A DNA stretch of 64,000 nt from contig CP136066.1 of the NCBI GenBank assembly GCA_032622095.1, forward strand, positions 91,471,319 to 91,535,318. Direction: 5' to 3'. Position 1 is the first letter of the stretch. Every line of letters starts with the position of its first letter. Made by a program: the position numbers and the translations under genes. The notes below the pieces were generated by a model. That model searched no databases. It had not been told where the DNA came from and saw nothing but the letters and a program-made list of their open reading frames with translations. Below are positions 33,397 through 44,794 of this stretch, piece by piece. The stretch is from Siphonodentalium dalli. Its lineage: Eukaryota; Mollusca; Scaphopoda; Gadilida; Siphonodentaliidae.

Positions 33397-34014
33397 TTAT
33401 AATTAATAAGAACTTCCAAAGAAATTTAAATGGTTTTATTGTTTGCATTCTTTATGCCAGCGTTATTTCTCTTTGTTTATATTGATGATATTTATTAATA
33501 TTATTTCTGTCTGCATGAATGTCTCAATGTTTTATCAGATCTCAATGGAATTGGGTGGAAATATTCAATACAAGGACAGCTTTAAAAAAAAGAATCTATT
33601 GATAGGATCGAAAATGGTCACAGTCCTGTGACTTCTAGTGAGGGTATGCTCTCCCTAAGCGGTATGCCATATGGGGGTATGCACTGGGCAACAGCCCATC
33701 TCTTGTTTTTTTTAGAGCAGTTCAGACCTTAGTTACGAAAATACATAATTTAAAGGCAGCACGATTCAATGCACTGTGTTCTTTATTTTTGTGTAAAAGT
33801 TACTCCAAATGTCAATAATATCAGATTTGAACAAACTTCAGGACCTCAGCCCAGCCTGGGTCTGACATTTGCAGAATCAGTTCTGCCTAGGCCACATACG
33901 CACTAAATTTCCTGTTTCTCAGGAATGCATGCATGGTCTCAAAACCACTAATGTGCAACCTTTTTATTCATGATCAATTTGTCGGGATCACCAAATAATC
34001 TCCTTGGAACTCAT

Positions 34015-34335
34015 TCTGCTTAGGCCTCATCTTCTGGGAAGTATATATTGTCTCAAATTAACATTGTTTTTAGTTACTTTTTCCCTTCTCTTCAGTTTCT
34101 ATATCCCCTAAATTTGCAGAAGATAAAATGCATAATTGAGGTGACTAATGTGTGAACATATCAACTTCAACTGAGGAACTTCAATCTGATCCTAGGTTTC
34201 CCATAGCAGTTGAGATCTATAAAGCAGAAAGAGTTACCAGAGGATGAATTTGGTAATGCCTGCCATGCGGGATAGCGTCACAAAATTCACCCTCTGGGGA
34301 CCTCATTATGCAAATCTCAGACACACTATTTCCAG
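34015..34335. mobile_element. Family B long form, diverged
   Basis: The same order as 14795-15110 ('cttctgggaagtatatat', 'tagttactttttccc', 'aggtttcccatagcag'), then the hairpin at 34215-34312. Confidence 0.75.
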
Positions 34336-34489
34336 ACTTGACCTCAGCATTAAACTGAAAACAGTAAAATGTTTCCACTGTCAGAATTAAGTCTATGGAC
34401 AATTTTAACACTGTTATAACCTATTGGCAACTCACGCGTTGTAAAGCTTAGTTTCAGGCGGTCTATTAAAGTTAACTACAGACCCACAT

Positions 34490-34755
34490 ACAGTATAAAT
34501 GCCCTAAATAATCGACTCCTTATCCACAGCAGAATTATGGGTAATTTTTCAGGATTTAGTCAGAAATATGGCTTGTTGCCATTCATCGGAATGCTCTCAC
34601 TGAGAGCTTTCAATGGCAGCAAGCCATATTTCCAACTCTCACTGATCGAGATCTTTCCGATGAATGGCAACAAGCCATATTTCCGACTAAATCCTGATAA
34701 AATACCCATAATTCTGTTGTGGTTAAGGAGTTGATTATTTAGGGCATTAATGTAC
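34490..34755. mobile_element. Family A palindrome, enlarged centre
   Basis: 'cagtataaatgccctaaata' to 'agggcattaatgtac'. The two arms are intact, and the centre carries an extra partial right arm ('ctttcaatggcagcaagcc'). Confidence 0.85.
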
Positions 34756-35004
34756 AGACCCACATAGTGGATAGATTGTGGGTCGGAAAAGTTGCCTCCG
34801 GCAATCAGAACTCACTATTAGTAGGCCCAAGATAAAAGTGTCCAATTGAAACGATTTACATGACACGATTGGCATAATTTGGGGGAAGCATGCTTTCTTC
34901 TAAGAAATGAAATTTTGATGAGTTTAGGATAGACTTGGTATGTCAGTATGTTTACAGACTGTGTGTTCAGGGTGATTGACACCTTTATTTTAAATATTTT
35001 GCAG

Positions 35005-35113
35005 GCACTAACAGTTGGTCGTGTGCTGAATGATAACAGATGGCACACTGTTTACATCAAGAGACGGGCTCAAGCCATTGAGCTCAGCATTGACGGTGAT
35101 AGGCCAGTCACCG
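35005..35113 (+). CDS. NRXN: Neurexin exon: middle of LNS4
   Basis: 109 nt, phase 0 to phase 1, donor 'accg|gtatgt'. It encodes ALTVGRVLNDNRWHTVYIKR then AIELSIDGDRPVT. This matches vertebrate LNS4 just after SS3 ([26 protein letters not shown]). With the preceding exon it forms a continuous LNS4 sheet with no SS3 insert. Confidence 0.95.
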
Positions 35114-35229
35114 GTATGTCCCTATAATAGAGTTATGTCCCTTCCACACTATCAATATTTATCTATGATGTTGTTTATATGTTTATAATACCATTTGATG
35201 GAGTAGTTATTGATATACATTATTAACGT

Positions 35230-35690
35230 GATGTGAAATTAACACTCCGGTTGGATGATCAAATAGAAATAGAGAATAATCTTGCTCATAGTAGTTATTT
35301 TTAAGAATATATTTAATCCAAATTTACAGCACACACCATCATTTTTATATATTTTAATTAAATGCAATTACTCTATATGACAAAATCATTAGCATTAGCT
35401 TTTCACCGATTGTTGAATCCCGAATCAAGATGTAAATATTTACAATTAAGCGTAGTTTAGACGATGATTTCTATAGAGTGGTAAAGTCCAAAACATTGAG
35501 ATTTTCTGCAATGTTAGTAGAATGCCACATTCCAACAGTTGTCATAGTGCCTGAGTACTAACTCAGTTTCACGCACCCAAACAAGTGCAGGAAGATTTTA
35601 ATAACTGAAGAAACTCATGGAGATTGTAGTATTTTAATATGCAGAGCCATCAAATTACGACCTGAATCAACCAAGATCAAGGGGGACAAC
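35230..35690 (+). repeat. Dispersed repeat F, copy 1
   Basis: 'gagaataatcttg', 'caaaatcatt', 'aatatttacaatt', 'tagaatgc' in the same order as at 51585-52080, clearly diverged. Unclassified. Confidence 0.7.
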
Positions 35691-35769
35691 TGCCAGAAAA
35701 GGCACTTTATTCAGTTATAACCATTCGCATATATGCTGAGAAGGCAACATTTTGTAATCCTGCAGCATC

Positions 35770-36032
35770 TTAACCCTTTCCATACTAAATGGATTCTCCC
35801 AGTCAGTTAAAAAGTGTACATTTGATTGGTCTATTTTTAATTTGGAGGGATGTTAAGGTGATAAAAGCAGACGAAAGATAAATAAAAGTGCAGATGAAGC
35901 CCAGGTATTTTTTGAGGGAAATCTTTAGATAATAAGTTCAACAAATGATGGTCAGTTTGTTGAACTTATTATCTGAATATTTCCTATGGGAACTACTTAT
36001 CAATGAGTATTTTATAACATATAAAGAGGTTA
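35770..36032. mobile_element. Family D copy, uninterrupted
   Basis: TTAACCCTTTCCATACTAAA at the left. 'agggatgttaaggtgataaa' at about 35846 is the empty site for the nested element at 27758. Central palindrome 'aagttcaacaaatg' / 'gtttgttgaactt'. The right end is degraded. Confidence 0.85.
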
Positions 36033-36357
36033 TGGTACTTTCCCAGACCAAGCTCATACTAAGCTGCTTCTCCGTCATGACAATATAATTATGGTGTTTT
36101 AGCAGATATATGAGGTATGTCTTTTAGTGTTGAAACTATTAGTCGACGTCGACAAATTGTTCACCAAAAGTCGACTCCAGAATCCCAAGTCGATTAGTTG
36201 CATTAAATTGAGCACACACTATGTTTTAACAAAACAATGGTAGAATACAATATACCAACAACGATAACGACAGTGTTAAAAGATATAAAATAAAAGCCGC
36301 GCTATTTAGTAGAATTATTTAAACAAACACCAGTTATGAAATCAACAATGTGGCTAT

Positions 36358-36504
36358 TTAACCCTTTCAGTGCCAAGTCCGATTTTTGTAGCTCTTTAGA
36401 GCTCTTTCCATCAATGTATCACATTATTATAATCAATAAATTTGAAAAATGATCAAGGAAATATGGGTTGATACAAAAATCGGACTTGGCACTGAAAGGG
36501 TTAA
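36358..36504. mobile_element. piggyBac-type MITE, short pB-3 relative
   Basis: TTAACCCTTTCAGTGCCAAG and the mirror 'cttggcactgaaagggttaa', with TTAA on both sides. 147 bases, terminal inverted repeat about 35 bases (through 'gatttttgta'). Confidence 0.9.
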
Positions 36505-37810
36505 ATATACATTGTTGCACGATGGCCGATCAAAGATAACTGTACCGGCTACCGCGGCGCGCTTTGAAACCTTTGGTGTTCTTTCAATTTTTGTCACATC
36601 ACGTCACATGCAGATATGGTGGACACAGTGTGGAATTAATTCAGTATGAGACTATGAGTAGGGACTAATGTGTCCTGATATGGTATGATGAATGTTTATA
36701 ATAATACAACATTAAACAAGAAATAGATACAAAATTAAATGCAAACCAAGACACCGGGTATTAATTAGCTGGCTACAAATTTAGTATCACCGGTTTTTGA
36801 GAGCACCGCTTCTGAGTCTCGACGTAACTACCGCGAAAAAATTGGAACTTGTTAAATAGCAGTTATCTCGCAGTGATTTACTTCAATTTTAAAATGATAT
36901 CAAATAAATTTCTAATATATTTTATGACCTACTAAAAGGTAGATACTTACTACCTTTGTTGACAATGTTGGGTAGATCAAAAGATATTATCATTAGGCAA
37001 ATTTCTGGGGGTTTTTTTTAGTACTCAATAGCCATATATTAAAAGGGGTATTTTCCGTGGGAATGGGGGTTGTTGATTAATCGACTTCGACTCTATTTTT
37101 GACTGTCGATTTTTCAACTACGAAAAATCCTAGACATTTCAACATTAATGTCTTTGCATCCTACGAAGATTGAAAAGGATGTTTTTTCTTTCCTGTGTCC
37201 ATCTTTGTTCAGATGTAACCCTGTGGATGACCCACCCACATCACCCAACCCCCAACCCCCCAGTGCCTGTCCAATTTGGACCCATTGTTCAAGATAATTG
37301 TATAGAAATTTGCCTATATATAATATACCAACTAATGTGCCCGACTTTGTCCGGGCTATTTAGGGATTTCTTTGTGATCGCCTCCATCTGGGAACTATTG
37401 TTCGATCGGTCCAGAAACATGCCTATATGAGCGAGGTCGAGGTCAAGGACACGGTCGCACATGAAATTGGATCCGCCCGTATTGTTACCGGGATCAAAGT
37501 AGGCCTACATACCAAATTTTGAGTCGGACCGGTCGAGCAGTTGTCGGGTCTATAAGACACATACAGACAGACAGAACTTCCAAAATATATCATTAAATGA
37601 CTATATAGTACTAGTTGTTCAACTTTGTCAATCAAAATATTAGGTTATTTCTAAAACTTTGAGTTATTAACAACTGGGCATATCAAATATCTTTAATGGA
37701 CTATTATCTTCGGGGACTTTTAAAAAGTTTATTAAAAATTATAAAGAAATCAGTTTTCCCACCAGCCTTATTGTGATGAGAATCTAGTATTTTGTGTGTT
37801 GAGGCTTAAA

Positions 37811-37984
37811 TACAGTAATGCCCTAAATAATCGACTCCTTAACCACAGCAGAATTATGCCAATTCATCGGAAAGCTCTCAATGAGAGCTTTCCGATGAAT
37901 GGCAACAAGCCGTATTTCTGACTAAATGCTGAAAAATTATCCATAATTCTGCTGTGGTTAAGGAGTCGATTGTTTAGGGCATTA
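37811..37984. mobile_element. Family A palindrome, left arm deleted
   Basis: 'tacagtaatgccctaaat' to 'tgtttagggcatta'. The left arm lacks the middle section between 'cagaattatg' and 'attcatcgg'. Confidence 0.85.
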
Positions 37985-38033
37985 AAATAGTTTTGATAGA
38001 AGCCAATATCACTGAACACCCAGAGCTCTAATC

Positions 38034-39385
38034 TAGTGCTGAAACGGTTAACCTATTTTTGTAGCCGGTTAACCGCGACGTGTAACCGGATCATAACCGG
38101 TTATCCGCTATTTTCAACCTATGACTTTATACTGATTATTTATACTATAATTTGTACCCATATATCAGCATAATTTGATTTATTAACTGTATGGCAAACT
38201 CGCGTAATGATTACACAGACAGAGCTTGTATTAAACGAATGTAAATCACCAAACACGAACGTCACAAAGCCACGTGTTGACAACTTGGCAGATGACACAG
38301 TGAACTAAAACTCGCAGTGTTTATAAATAGACGTGTCATGCTTGACCTATTTGTACTGCAGTTGCGACTGCTACCTGACTTGTTATCGTTCTCATTTTGG
38401 GAAGAATATTGTGTGACCTATATACATGTTCATACATGCAAATATCGACAGTTTTGTATTGCCATTATAGCGATTGCGGGACTGGCCGATTATTAAGTCA
38501 TGTGACTCAGGTATTCTAACCGCTGGGTGTTCTTTGGCGATTTGAGATAGATAGGATGACTGACGACCGATAAACACAATTATGAAGTTTGTGAACTTTA
38601 TGTAGCTAACAAATGAAAATTTAAAAAAACAGCTGAAAACCTGCTAAAAACACTGTTTTCTGTTAGAAGACAATCAAATGCTGAGAATTAGTCATTAGGA
38701 TGCAAATAAGTCCGACTGCAGGGGAACACCATTTTGATTTGAGTTCATTTGAATTTCATCAACTGAGATTACTCAAACTCAGTAATGTTAGAAGTATATA
38801 GACCGAGCGTATGTAAATAGGGTTGGTTCTCAGATTTTGCATTCTGCCAATTTCTCTTTGAAATGTGCCCAGACATCTGATTTACTAATATCTTGGGTAT
38901 CCATGATACTATCTACAAGTAGTCAGTCGGAGAGTAGATGTCAAATGACCACGCCGTATACTGCAGTGAAAACGATTGTATTGATCTTTGCCGATGACCC
39001 AGTGGCGTCAGTGCATATGTTTTACCAGACATCGGAACATCAAAGTCAAAGATGACGTCATGCATCTCTGATGTTTACCGGCTAATGCCAGACTATGTAA
39101 TCTGCCATTCATGGAAGACTTGATCTGGCACCAGATTTTGACTTTTAATATGCGTAATTTCGAATGTATACCCCCTGAGTGATAACGTTTGTAGCAAAAT
39201 TGATATACCCGTGTTTAAAAGCTACTGTTATCAGTCTATGCCGATTAAGGACCTGAATACGTTAGTTTTTATCAGTGGCATTGCATGTGTGTAATACATA
39301 GCGGTTAACCGGTTGATCGTAGTTCAACCGGTTGCCGACGGTAGCCGGTTGTCAACCGGATATCCGGATATCCGTTTCAGCACTA
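38034..39385. mobile_element. hAT-type non-autonomous transposon
   Basis: Termini TAGTGCTGAAACGG and the exact mirror CCGTTTCAGCACTA (14 identical bases), flanked by a perfect 8-bp direct repeat CTCTAATC at 38026-38033 and 39386-39393. An 8-bp target duplication is characteristic of hAT transposases. Both ends carry repeated 'aaccgg' subterminal motifs. There is no transposase frame in the 1352 bases, so it needs a helper. The flawless duplication suggests a recent insertion. Confidence 0.92.
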
Positions 39386-39705
39386 CTCTAATCACAAAGA
39401 GCTTCAAGTTTCAATGGAAGCCATTCAAAGGAACAGTCCTTCCATGAGATGAAAACCGTCTACGAGATGAAACTCGTCTTTGTGAAGACTCACTAGTTTC
39501 TAGCCATGGGTTTATCCTGAGAGCCACCAGCATATTGCTCTTATGATTAAAAGACTTTACACTAATCTCCATAGAAAAAGTTACGATGCTTTTTGATGAT
39601 ACAAAAAAAGAAAAGAAAAATCGATTGAAGTTTAAGCCGCCTGTAATTTTTGTCTTAGTCAGAGCAATGGGGCATGCAGGATCTCCTCCAGCCCCTCCAC
39701 GCGCT

Positions 39706-39812
39706 TAACCCTTTCAAGACGTGCAGCATTAAAGATCCTGTGCCAGTACATTCTCAAATATAAAAATGCATTGGCACAGGGTTTTTGCTAAATTTCAGAT
39801 CATGGAAGGGTT
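39706..39812. mobile_element. Family C remnant
   Basis: 'taaccctttcaagacgtgc', 'cctgtgccagtacattc', 'aatgcattggcacagggt', 'atcatggaagggttaa'. The hairpin module has collapsed to a short stem. Confidence 0.7.
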
Positions 39813-39924
39813 AACTGCATGAAGCCTGTAAAAATGCAAAATTTACATTGAGGAAAAGTGCTGTTATGACGGTTGTGCCTCCCTTGTCCTTCCATGATAT
39901 GTTCGACACAAGCCTGAGTTTAGT

Positions 39925-40170
39925 GTGCCTGTCATTTGCAGAATGAGGTCCCCAGAGGGTGAATTTAGTGACACTATCCCGCATAGTGGGCTAGCATCAC
40001 TAAATTTACCCCGTGGGGAACTCATTCTTCTTAGGCCTCATCTGCTATGGGAGACAAAGACTCATATTGAAGTTCCCAAATGGTGAATATTGTGATGTGC
40101 ACCCATTGGGAACCTCGATTATGCAATGTGTCGTCTGCCAATTTGGGGATATAGAGAAACTAAACTAAAA
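39925..40170. mobile_element. Family B long form, reverse
   Basis: Hairpin at 39940-40032 ('gcagaatgaggtccccagag' ... 'ggaactcattct'), then 'catctgctatgggagac', 'gtgcacccattggg' and 'ccaatttggggatataga'. Confidence 0.78.
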
Positions 40171-40189
40171 AAGAAAAAAATTCTATGTG

Positions 40190-40375
40190 AAGAAGTTTCT
40201 ATAGAAATTTGATAATAAAGAAACTTTCCAGAGAAGATGAAGCCATGCATAATGAGGTCCCCAGAGGGTGAGTTTGGTGATACAAGCCTGCTATGTGGGA
40301 TACCATCACTAAATTCACCCTCTGGGGACCTCATTCTGCAGATGACAGGCACACTAAACTCAGGATTGGTTCCGC
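40190..40375. mobile_element. Family B hairpin
   Basis: 'cataatgaggtccccagag' and 'ctctggggacctcattctgc', left flank 'ttccagagaagatgaagcc', right flank 'atgacaggcacac'. Confidence 0.8.
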
Positions 40376-40789
40376 CAGTCCTTGTTTCATTACATAATCC
40401 TGGAAATAAGTATCCGTTCACTATCAATGAACAGCTGAAGCCCAAATAACCGATGAATGTTTGTTTGAAAACAAAAACATCGTACATATCTGTTTTATCC
40501 CATCGCAGCGCTCATTATTGTACCGCTAGTTAATTAAAATGTGCTTTATATATGAGATCAAGTGACTGTATTTGGCACTTCGATACCAGTACCGCGAGGG
40601 CAGTTGCAAGTTTTAACGAATGCACGTGCCGTGTGCCTCGATATTTTATTTCGCTTTCAATACGGCGAAACAATTAGCTGAATTGAATTATTTCTTAATT
40701 AGAGAAATTTTATCAAAGTTCAACTTGAATATTATTTTTGTTTAATGCCTTTGTACCATAAAACATGGTATATATATACTTCACGAAAA

Positions 40790-41265
40790 TTTATTTGAGA
40801 GAAATAAATTTGGTAAAGATGCATAATCTGATTATTAAAGCGCATCTCAATTACTATTTATTTGGATTCGGTGGTAAAAAATATTTGATTTGAGTCGAGG
40901 AACAAACCTATCAAAGCTCAATATTTCAAATCTATAATTTTGCACCATAGAAAATTATTAGTGGCCCAGTAAAACTTTGACGAGTCGATGGTTTCGGACC
41001 AAATTGCGGATGAAGATGAATAACTCTAAAATTAAAAGGCTTTGTGTTGATAATAAGGCTAAATTTCGTCGAAGAACATGTTGATGAATAACACGTTTCA
41101 GGCAATTTTATACTATAGTTGACTGTGGTTTGCATCATTTTTGGGCAATTACTCCATTCTGAAAATTGAAGCGGCATTTCTAAAAATGCTGTTGTTGTTG
41201 TTAGAATATGATGATATGGGGACCATCGAATCGGATTGCGTACCTTTAATAACTGGCACAAACCA
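40790..41265 (-). repeat. Family E dispersed repeat, inverted copy
   Basis: Reverse-orientation landmarks of 25145-25640 ('ggtaaaaaatatttgatt', 'gatgaataactctaaaatt', 'tgttgttgttgtta'). Confidence 0.78.
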
Positions 41266-41657
41266 ATTGGTACCTGTCATTTTGTCAAGCACTATAACTT
41301 AAGTTATTTACAGGCATGACAGTATGAAAATTGCTGTACTTTCTTGATAACAATATCCAAGAAATCTTTTTGGGGAAACCTGTTTATTTGTTTCATCATC
41401 ATCATCATCGTCATCATTCTAAGTTTATCGCTCAAAGTATAGTATAGATTTAGACCCACAGATCGCCTGCATGGATTTGTAGTCGAATCAGACGTAGAAC
41501 CACTTTTCCTTCGTCTATCTCTGATAAAAAATAAGACGCAGTTTCCTTGAAATTCCATCATCTCCAAAAAACATTGGTCTGATGCTGACTGAGATAAAGT
41601 GACATGATTCCTTTCCTAGGCTTCACATGGACAAATATATACATGCATTAAATAAAT

Positions 41658-41915
41658 TTAGACATCAAATCTTGCAGTGTATTTCAGCGGGTCCTTAGGC
41701 GGATGAGCAAATTGGACGATATAAGTCTTGAGGGCCAATTTAAATTCCAAAATATCTTGTGCAGTTTTGATAGAAATGGCTAGTTGGTTCCAAAGAAATG
41801 GCCCAGCTACCGAAAATGCCCGATCGCCGCACATTTTGAGGTCACCGGGGTTCAGTACAAGATTGCACACATTTCCAGACCTTAGAGGATAGGCCGGTTC
41901 ATATTGTGCCACCAA
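41658..41915 (-). pseudogene. LINE ORF2 C-terminal tail (L2/Jockey/CR1-like), fragment
   Basis: An 85-codon frame that reads YPLRSGN, CGDRAFSVAGPFLWNQLA, then FKLALKTYIVQFA. The order LRS, G-RAFS-P-LWN and FK--LKT is the familiar C-terminus of several non-LTR retrotransposon reverse transcriptases. The real reading is open through a TTG (the listed first residue is not a true ATG), and a stop lies a few codons upstream. It is a 3' scrap from a family unrelated to the Tx1-like element at 2.5-10 kb. Confidence 0.7.
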
Positions 41916-42386
41916 TTCAGCTTCAATTCAACCCCTGTCCAAGCTTGTATTCCTTGTATTTCTTGTGTTCCTCATATCGGTGTGTTTACATCGGATGAAT
42001 ATACAATGAGATATTGATCTTTATTAATGATAATGATTTTTCATTACTCCTGGCGTTATGAGTTTTGATTTAACATACAACGTTATACAAATTCAGCATT
42101 ATTCAAGCTTCCAATTTTCTTAAATTTCTTAAGCATTTTGTTGCATTTTAGCATGTTTAAATCATTCCTGTCTTCCACTGCTATTATTCACTAATAATGA
42201 GCGATGGGTATTCTTTGAATATCGTGTTTTGATGCGCTTGATTGAATAATGATTGAGCTAAATTGGAATGGTCACTGACAAAGAATGGTCAAATGGTCAA
42301 AGTCAAATGCAATAGCATGAAACGCAAGTGTTCAACTCAAGCTCAAAGCCGTGACATCACATGCCAAGTATGGCCGGGACTATATG

Positions 42387-42525
42387 TACAGTAATGCCCT
42401 AAATAATCGACTCCTTAACCGCAGCAGAATTATGGGTAATTTTTCAGGATTTAGTCGGAAATATCCTGAAAAATTACACATAATTCTGCCGTGGTTAAGG
42501 AGTTGATTATTTAGGGCATTACTGC
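42387..42525. mobile_element. Family A palindrome, short
   Basis: 'tacagtaatgccctaaata' to 'agggcattactg'. The arms meet directly at 'cggaaatatcctg', so the inner 'ggcttgttgcc' part is deleted from both. Confidence 0.87.
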
Positions 42526-43185
42526 ATGTAGTGCCAATGTGTAGTGACACTACAGTACTGTCGACCATCTCATGGATGAGCTCTACATGGAATAGCAGTA
42601 CAGCTCTCAGCCAATCAGAAGGCGGGAAAGTCATATGAGATACAATATTCATACATTGTGGACTAGCTGTTATCAGGGAGAAATCACAAAGGTTGAAGTT
42701 CAATTTACGCTCCCTCTAGGCTGGTCCCTAGCAAGCCATGAAATAGTGACGTCGCAAAAATCTATGTCTTATTTAGCAGTATTAAAGATAGTCTCGTACC
42801 TGGCTCAGATGCTCTGCTCACTGTCCCGTGCAAGTTCACGACGTAACGCTTCCACCGGAGCATTACACCTTAGCATAGAGGAGGCTGAGTGCTAAGAACG
42901 AGTCCATGCAGCAGTGAGATAGAGTTACGACATGTCGTTAAACCATATTACTCTGATTTGTGATGTCGTAAAATGATATTACTTGGATTTGTGATGTAGT
43001 AAAATGATATTACTCAGTTTAAGGGCAATTTGAAGCGATATCCACCTAGTCCAATAACAAGCAGTTCTGGGCAAAAACGTCATATCTAATTATAAATAAC
43101 CATACATATTCCATGTTCCAAAAGCTGTGGTATGCCCGAATGTTAGAACAATAATCGTTGTACGTTGATACCTTCTACCTTTCAG

Positions 43186-43260
43186 ATCTTCTCACGGGAT
43201 CAGACACACTCCTCAATTTTAACTGCATTATGTTAGGATCCGTAGAGTCCGTTATGGCCG
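43186..43260 (+). CDS. NRXN: Candidate neurexin cassette exon in LNS4 (75 nt)
   Basis: The acceptor follows a good pyrimidine tract ('ccttctacctttcag') and the donor is 'gccg|gtaatg'. It is 75 nt, phase 1 on both sides and open, so it can be included or skipped without changing frame. It would encode DLLTGSDTLLNFN, CIMLGSVESVMA. If it is skipped, RPVT joins DRVPGAIKSLTFDHLEVG, whose length equals the vertebrate segment between the same strands (MTGQMAGDHTRLEFHNIETG, from memory). That makes this an insertion of 25 residues rather than an essential part. The single extra cysteine is unusual. It could also be a decoy; no cDNA is available here. Confidence 0.55.
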
Positions 43261-43318
43261 GTAATGTTTCTTATTCACCCTAGAACGTGTTTTGTCTTCT
43301 GTGCTCCTCTCATCTGTC

Positions 43319-43772
43319 TTAACCCTTTCTTTACTGAATGGATTCTCCCATTCAGTTATAAAAGTTTACATTGGAATGGTCTACTATTCATATGGAGGGA
43401 TGTTCTGGAAATATAAGCAGATGATTGATAATACAAGTTGAGAAGGATTCCTTATTCTTTGTTCAGGAAATAGTGAAGAAAAATTTTGATTAATTGGTAG
43501 GAAATGTTCACATAATACTTTAAACATGTCTGTTTGTTGAATTTATTATCTGAAAACTTCCTACGGGAACTTCTCAATGCGTATTACATGTAATGCCCTA
43601 AATAATCGACTCCTTAACCACAGCAGAATTATGGGTAACTTTTCAGGATTTAATCGGAAATATGGCAACAAGCCATATTTCCGACTAAATCCTGAAAAGT
43701 TACCCATAATTCTGCTGTGGTTAAGGAGTCGATTATTTAGGGCATTACTGTACATAGTAAAGAAAGGGTTAA
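43319..43772. mobile_element. Family D copy with nested family A
   Basis: TTAACCCTTTCTTTACTGAA at the left and 'agtaaagaaagggttaa' at the right, with TTAA on both sides. The family A palindrome at 43583-43752 sits just before the right end. Confidence 0.85.
43583..43752. mobile_element. Family A near-perfect palindrome, nested
   Basis: 'tacatgtaatgccctaaat' to 'agggcattactgtaca'. The arms are about 80 bases and I see at most one or two mismatches. The centre 'atatggcaacaagccatat' is loop-poor, so the copy is young. Confidence 0.9.
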
Positions 43773-44394
43773 CTGCCATAAGTTGAATTGTCTGTAAAGT
43801 TTGTAGAATGTGAGATTTTAGGTTCATTTTGTTGTGTGTTTGTATTCATTTTGGCATGTTGTCTCAGAATGATTTGGTATTTATGTTAGAAATGATTCTG
43901 CTTTTAGGTCAAAAGATGAGGTTCCCGCCACTGGACATTCGATTTGAAGTGAATTCATGCTAAATGTAAAAAAATTCTACACCACATGCTTCACAGTTTA
44001 GTCAGCATGATCATAAACCAAACAATAAAAGTTTGAATTTTTTACAATATGGGGAAAGAGTTGTAGGAGGGGTTCATAAACCAGATGATTAAATTACTGT
44101 GGCCTTACCGTGATATTTTCTAACCCTCCATTAACAGGTGAGGAGACTGCTGCGACTTTCTGTAATATATAAATGAATATGCCCTTAAACTATTGGCATT
44201 ATCGTGGTTGACTAGATGAAAGATAACCACATATATATCATTTATTATGGTGAACGTGTGTCAGCGCAAAATGTCCTGGCTACTCAGTATGTTTTAATTT
44301 ATGTGACTGATCCGTTGTCTTGTTCTGTTCTGATTTTTATCTCTGTGAAGTTCATGACGTAAATAAAAACGTGACTTTCTTCTGATTTCAGTTA

Positions 44395-44794
44395 TTAACC
44401 CTTTACCCAACAAACCGACCAAAACCGGCCAAATAAAGCTTCAACAGCCTAAAATATCTTCGGTCTGTCTCAATAGAACCATACAAATATGGATATCATT
44501 GGAACCGGCTCCTTGACCACATTGTGATAGTTACAGTTATGCCCTGTGCCAATGCATTCTCTTATATATGCGAGTCGACCATAGGTCGCCTCGCATATAT
44601 AAGAGAATGCATTGGCCTAAAAAAATATTTTTTTAACACTTTTTACCATTTTTTCTTACATTCTTTAACAATTTTATAAGTTTTAATGTGTTAAGCCAAT
44701 GCATTTCTCTTATATATGCGAGGCGACCTATGGTCGACTCGCATATATAAGAGAATGCATTGGCACAGGGCCCTTCTGTTGGGTAAAGGGTTAA
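44395..44794. mobile_element. piggyBac-type MITE pB-4 with both twin hairpins
   Basis: TTAACCCTTTACCCAACAAA at the left and 'tgttgggtaaagggttaa' at the right. Inside are two hairpins with the family C core at about 44546-44617 and 44697-44770, each with a GTCGACC / GGTCGAC-type loop. They are separated by about 80 AT-rich bases. Confidence 0.9.

Larger units (their letters stand above)
30794..35004 (+). other. Neurexin intron (4.2 kb) at the SS3 position
   Basis: Donor GTAATG, acceptor 'aatattttgcag', phase 0. It contains a GTCC-type repeat, family B and D copies, pB-3 and family A. About 31346-31690 and 33400-34010 show nothing I recognise. Confidence 0.9.
35114..43185 (+). other. Neurexin intron (8.1 kb, or 20.2 kb if the next exon is skipped)
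   Basis: Donor GTATGT; acceptor 'ccttctacctttcag' for the 75-nt exon. It contains families A-E, the hAT element and a LINE tail. About 36505-37810, 40500-40790, 41930-42385 and 42530-43185 show nothing I recognise beyond short simple repeats. Confidence 0.85.

Noticed and set aside
44540-44775. microRNA cluster
   Set aside because: The hairpins are tempting, but the arms are long, nearly perfect and repeated in many transposon copies. This points to mobile-element structure and possibly siRNA, not a conserved microRNA.
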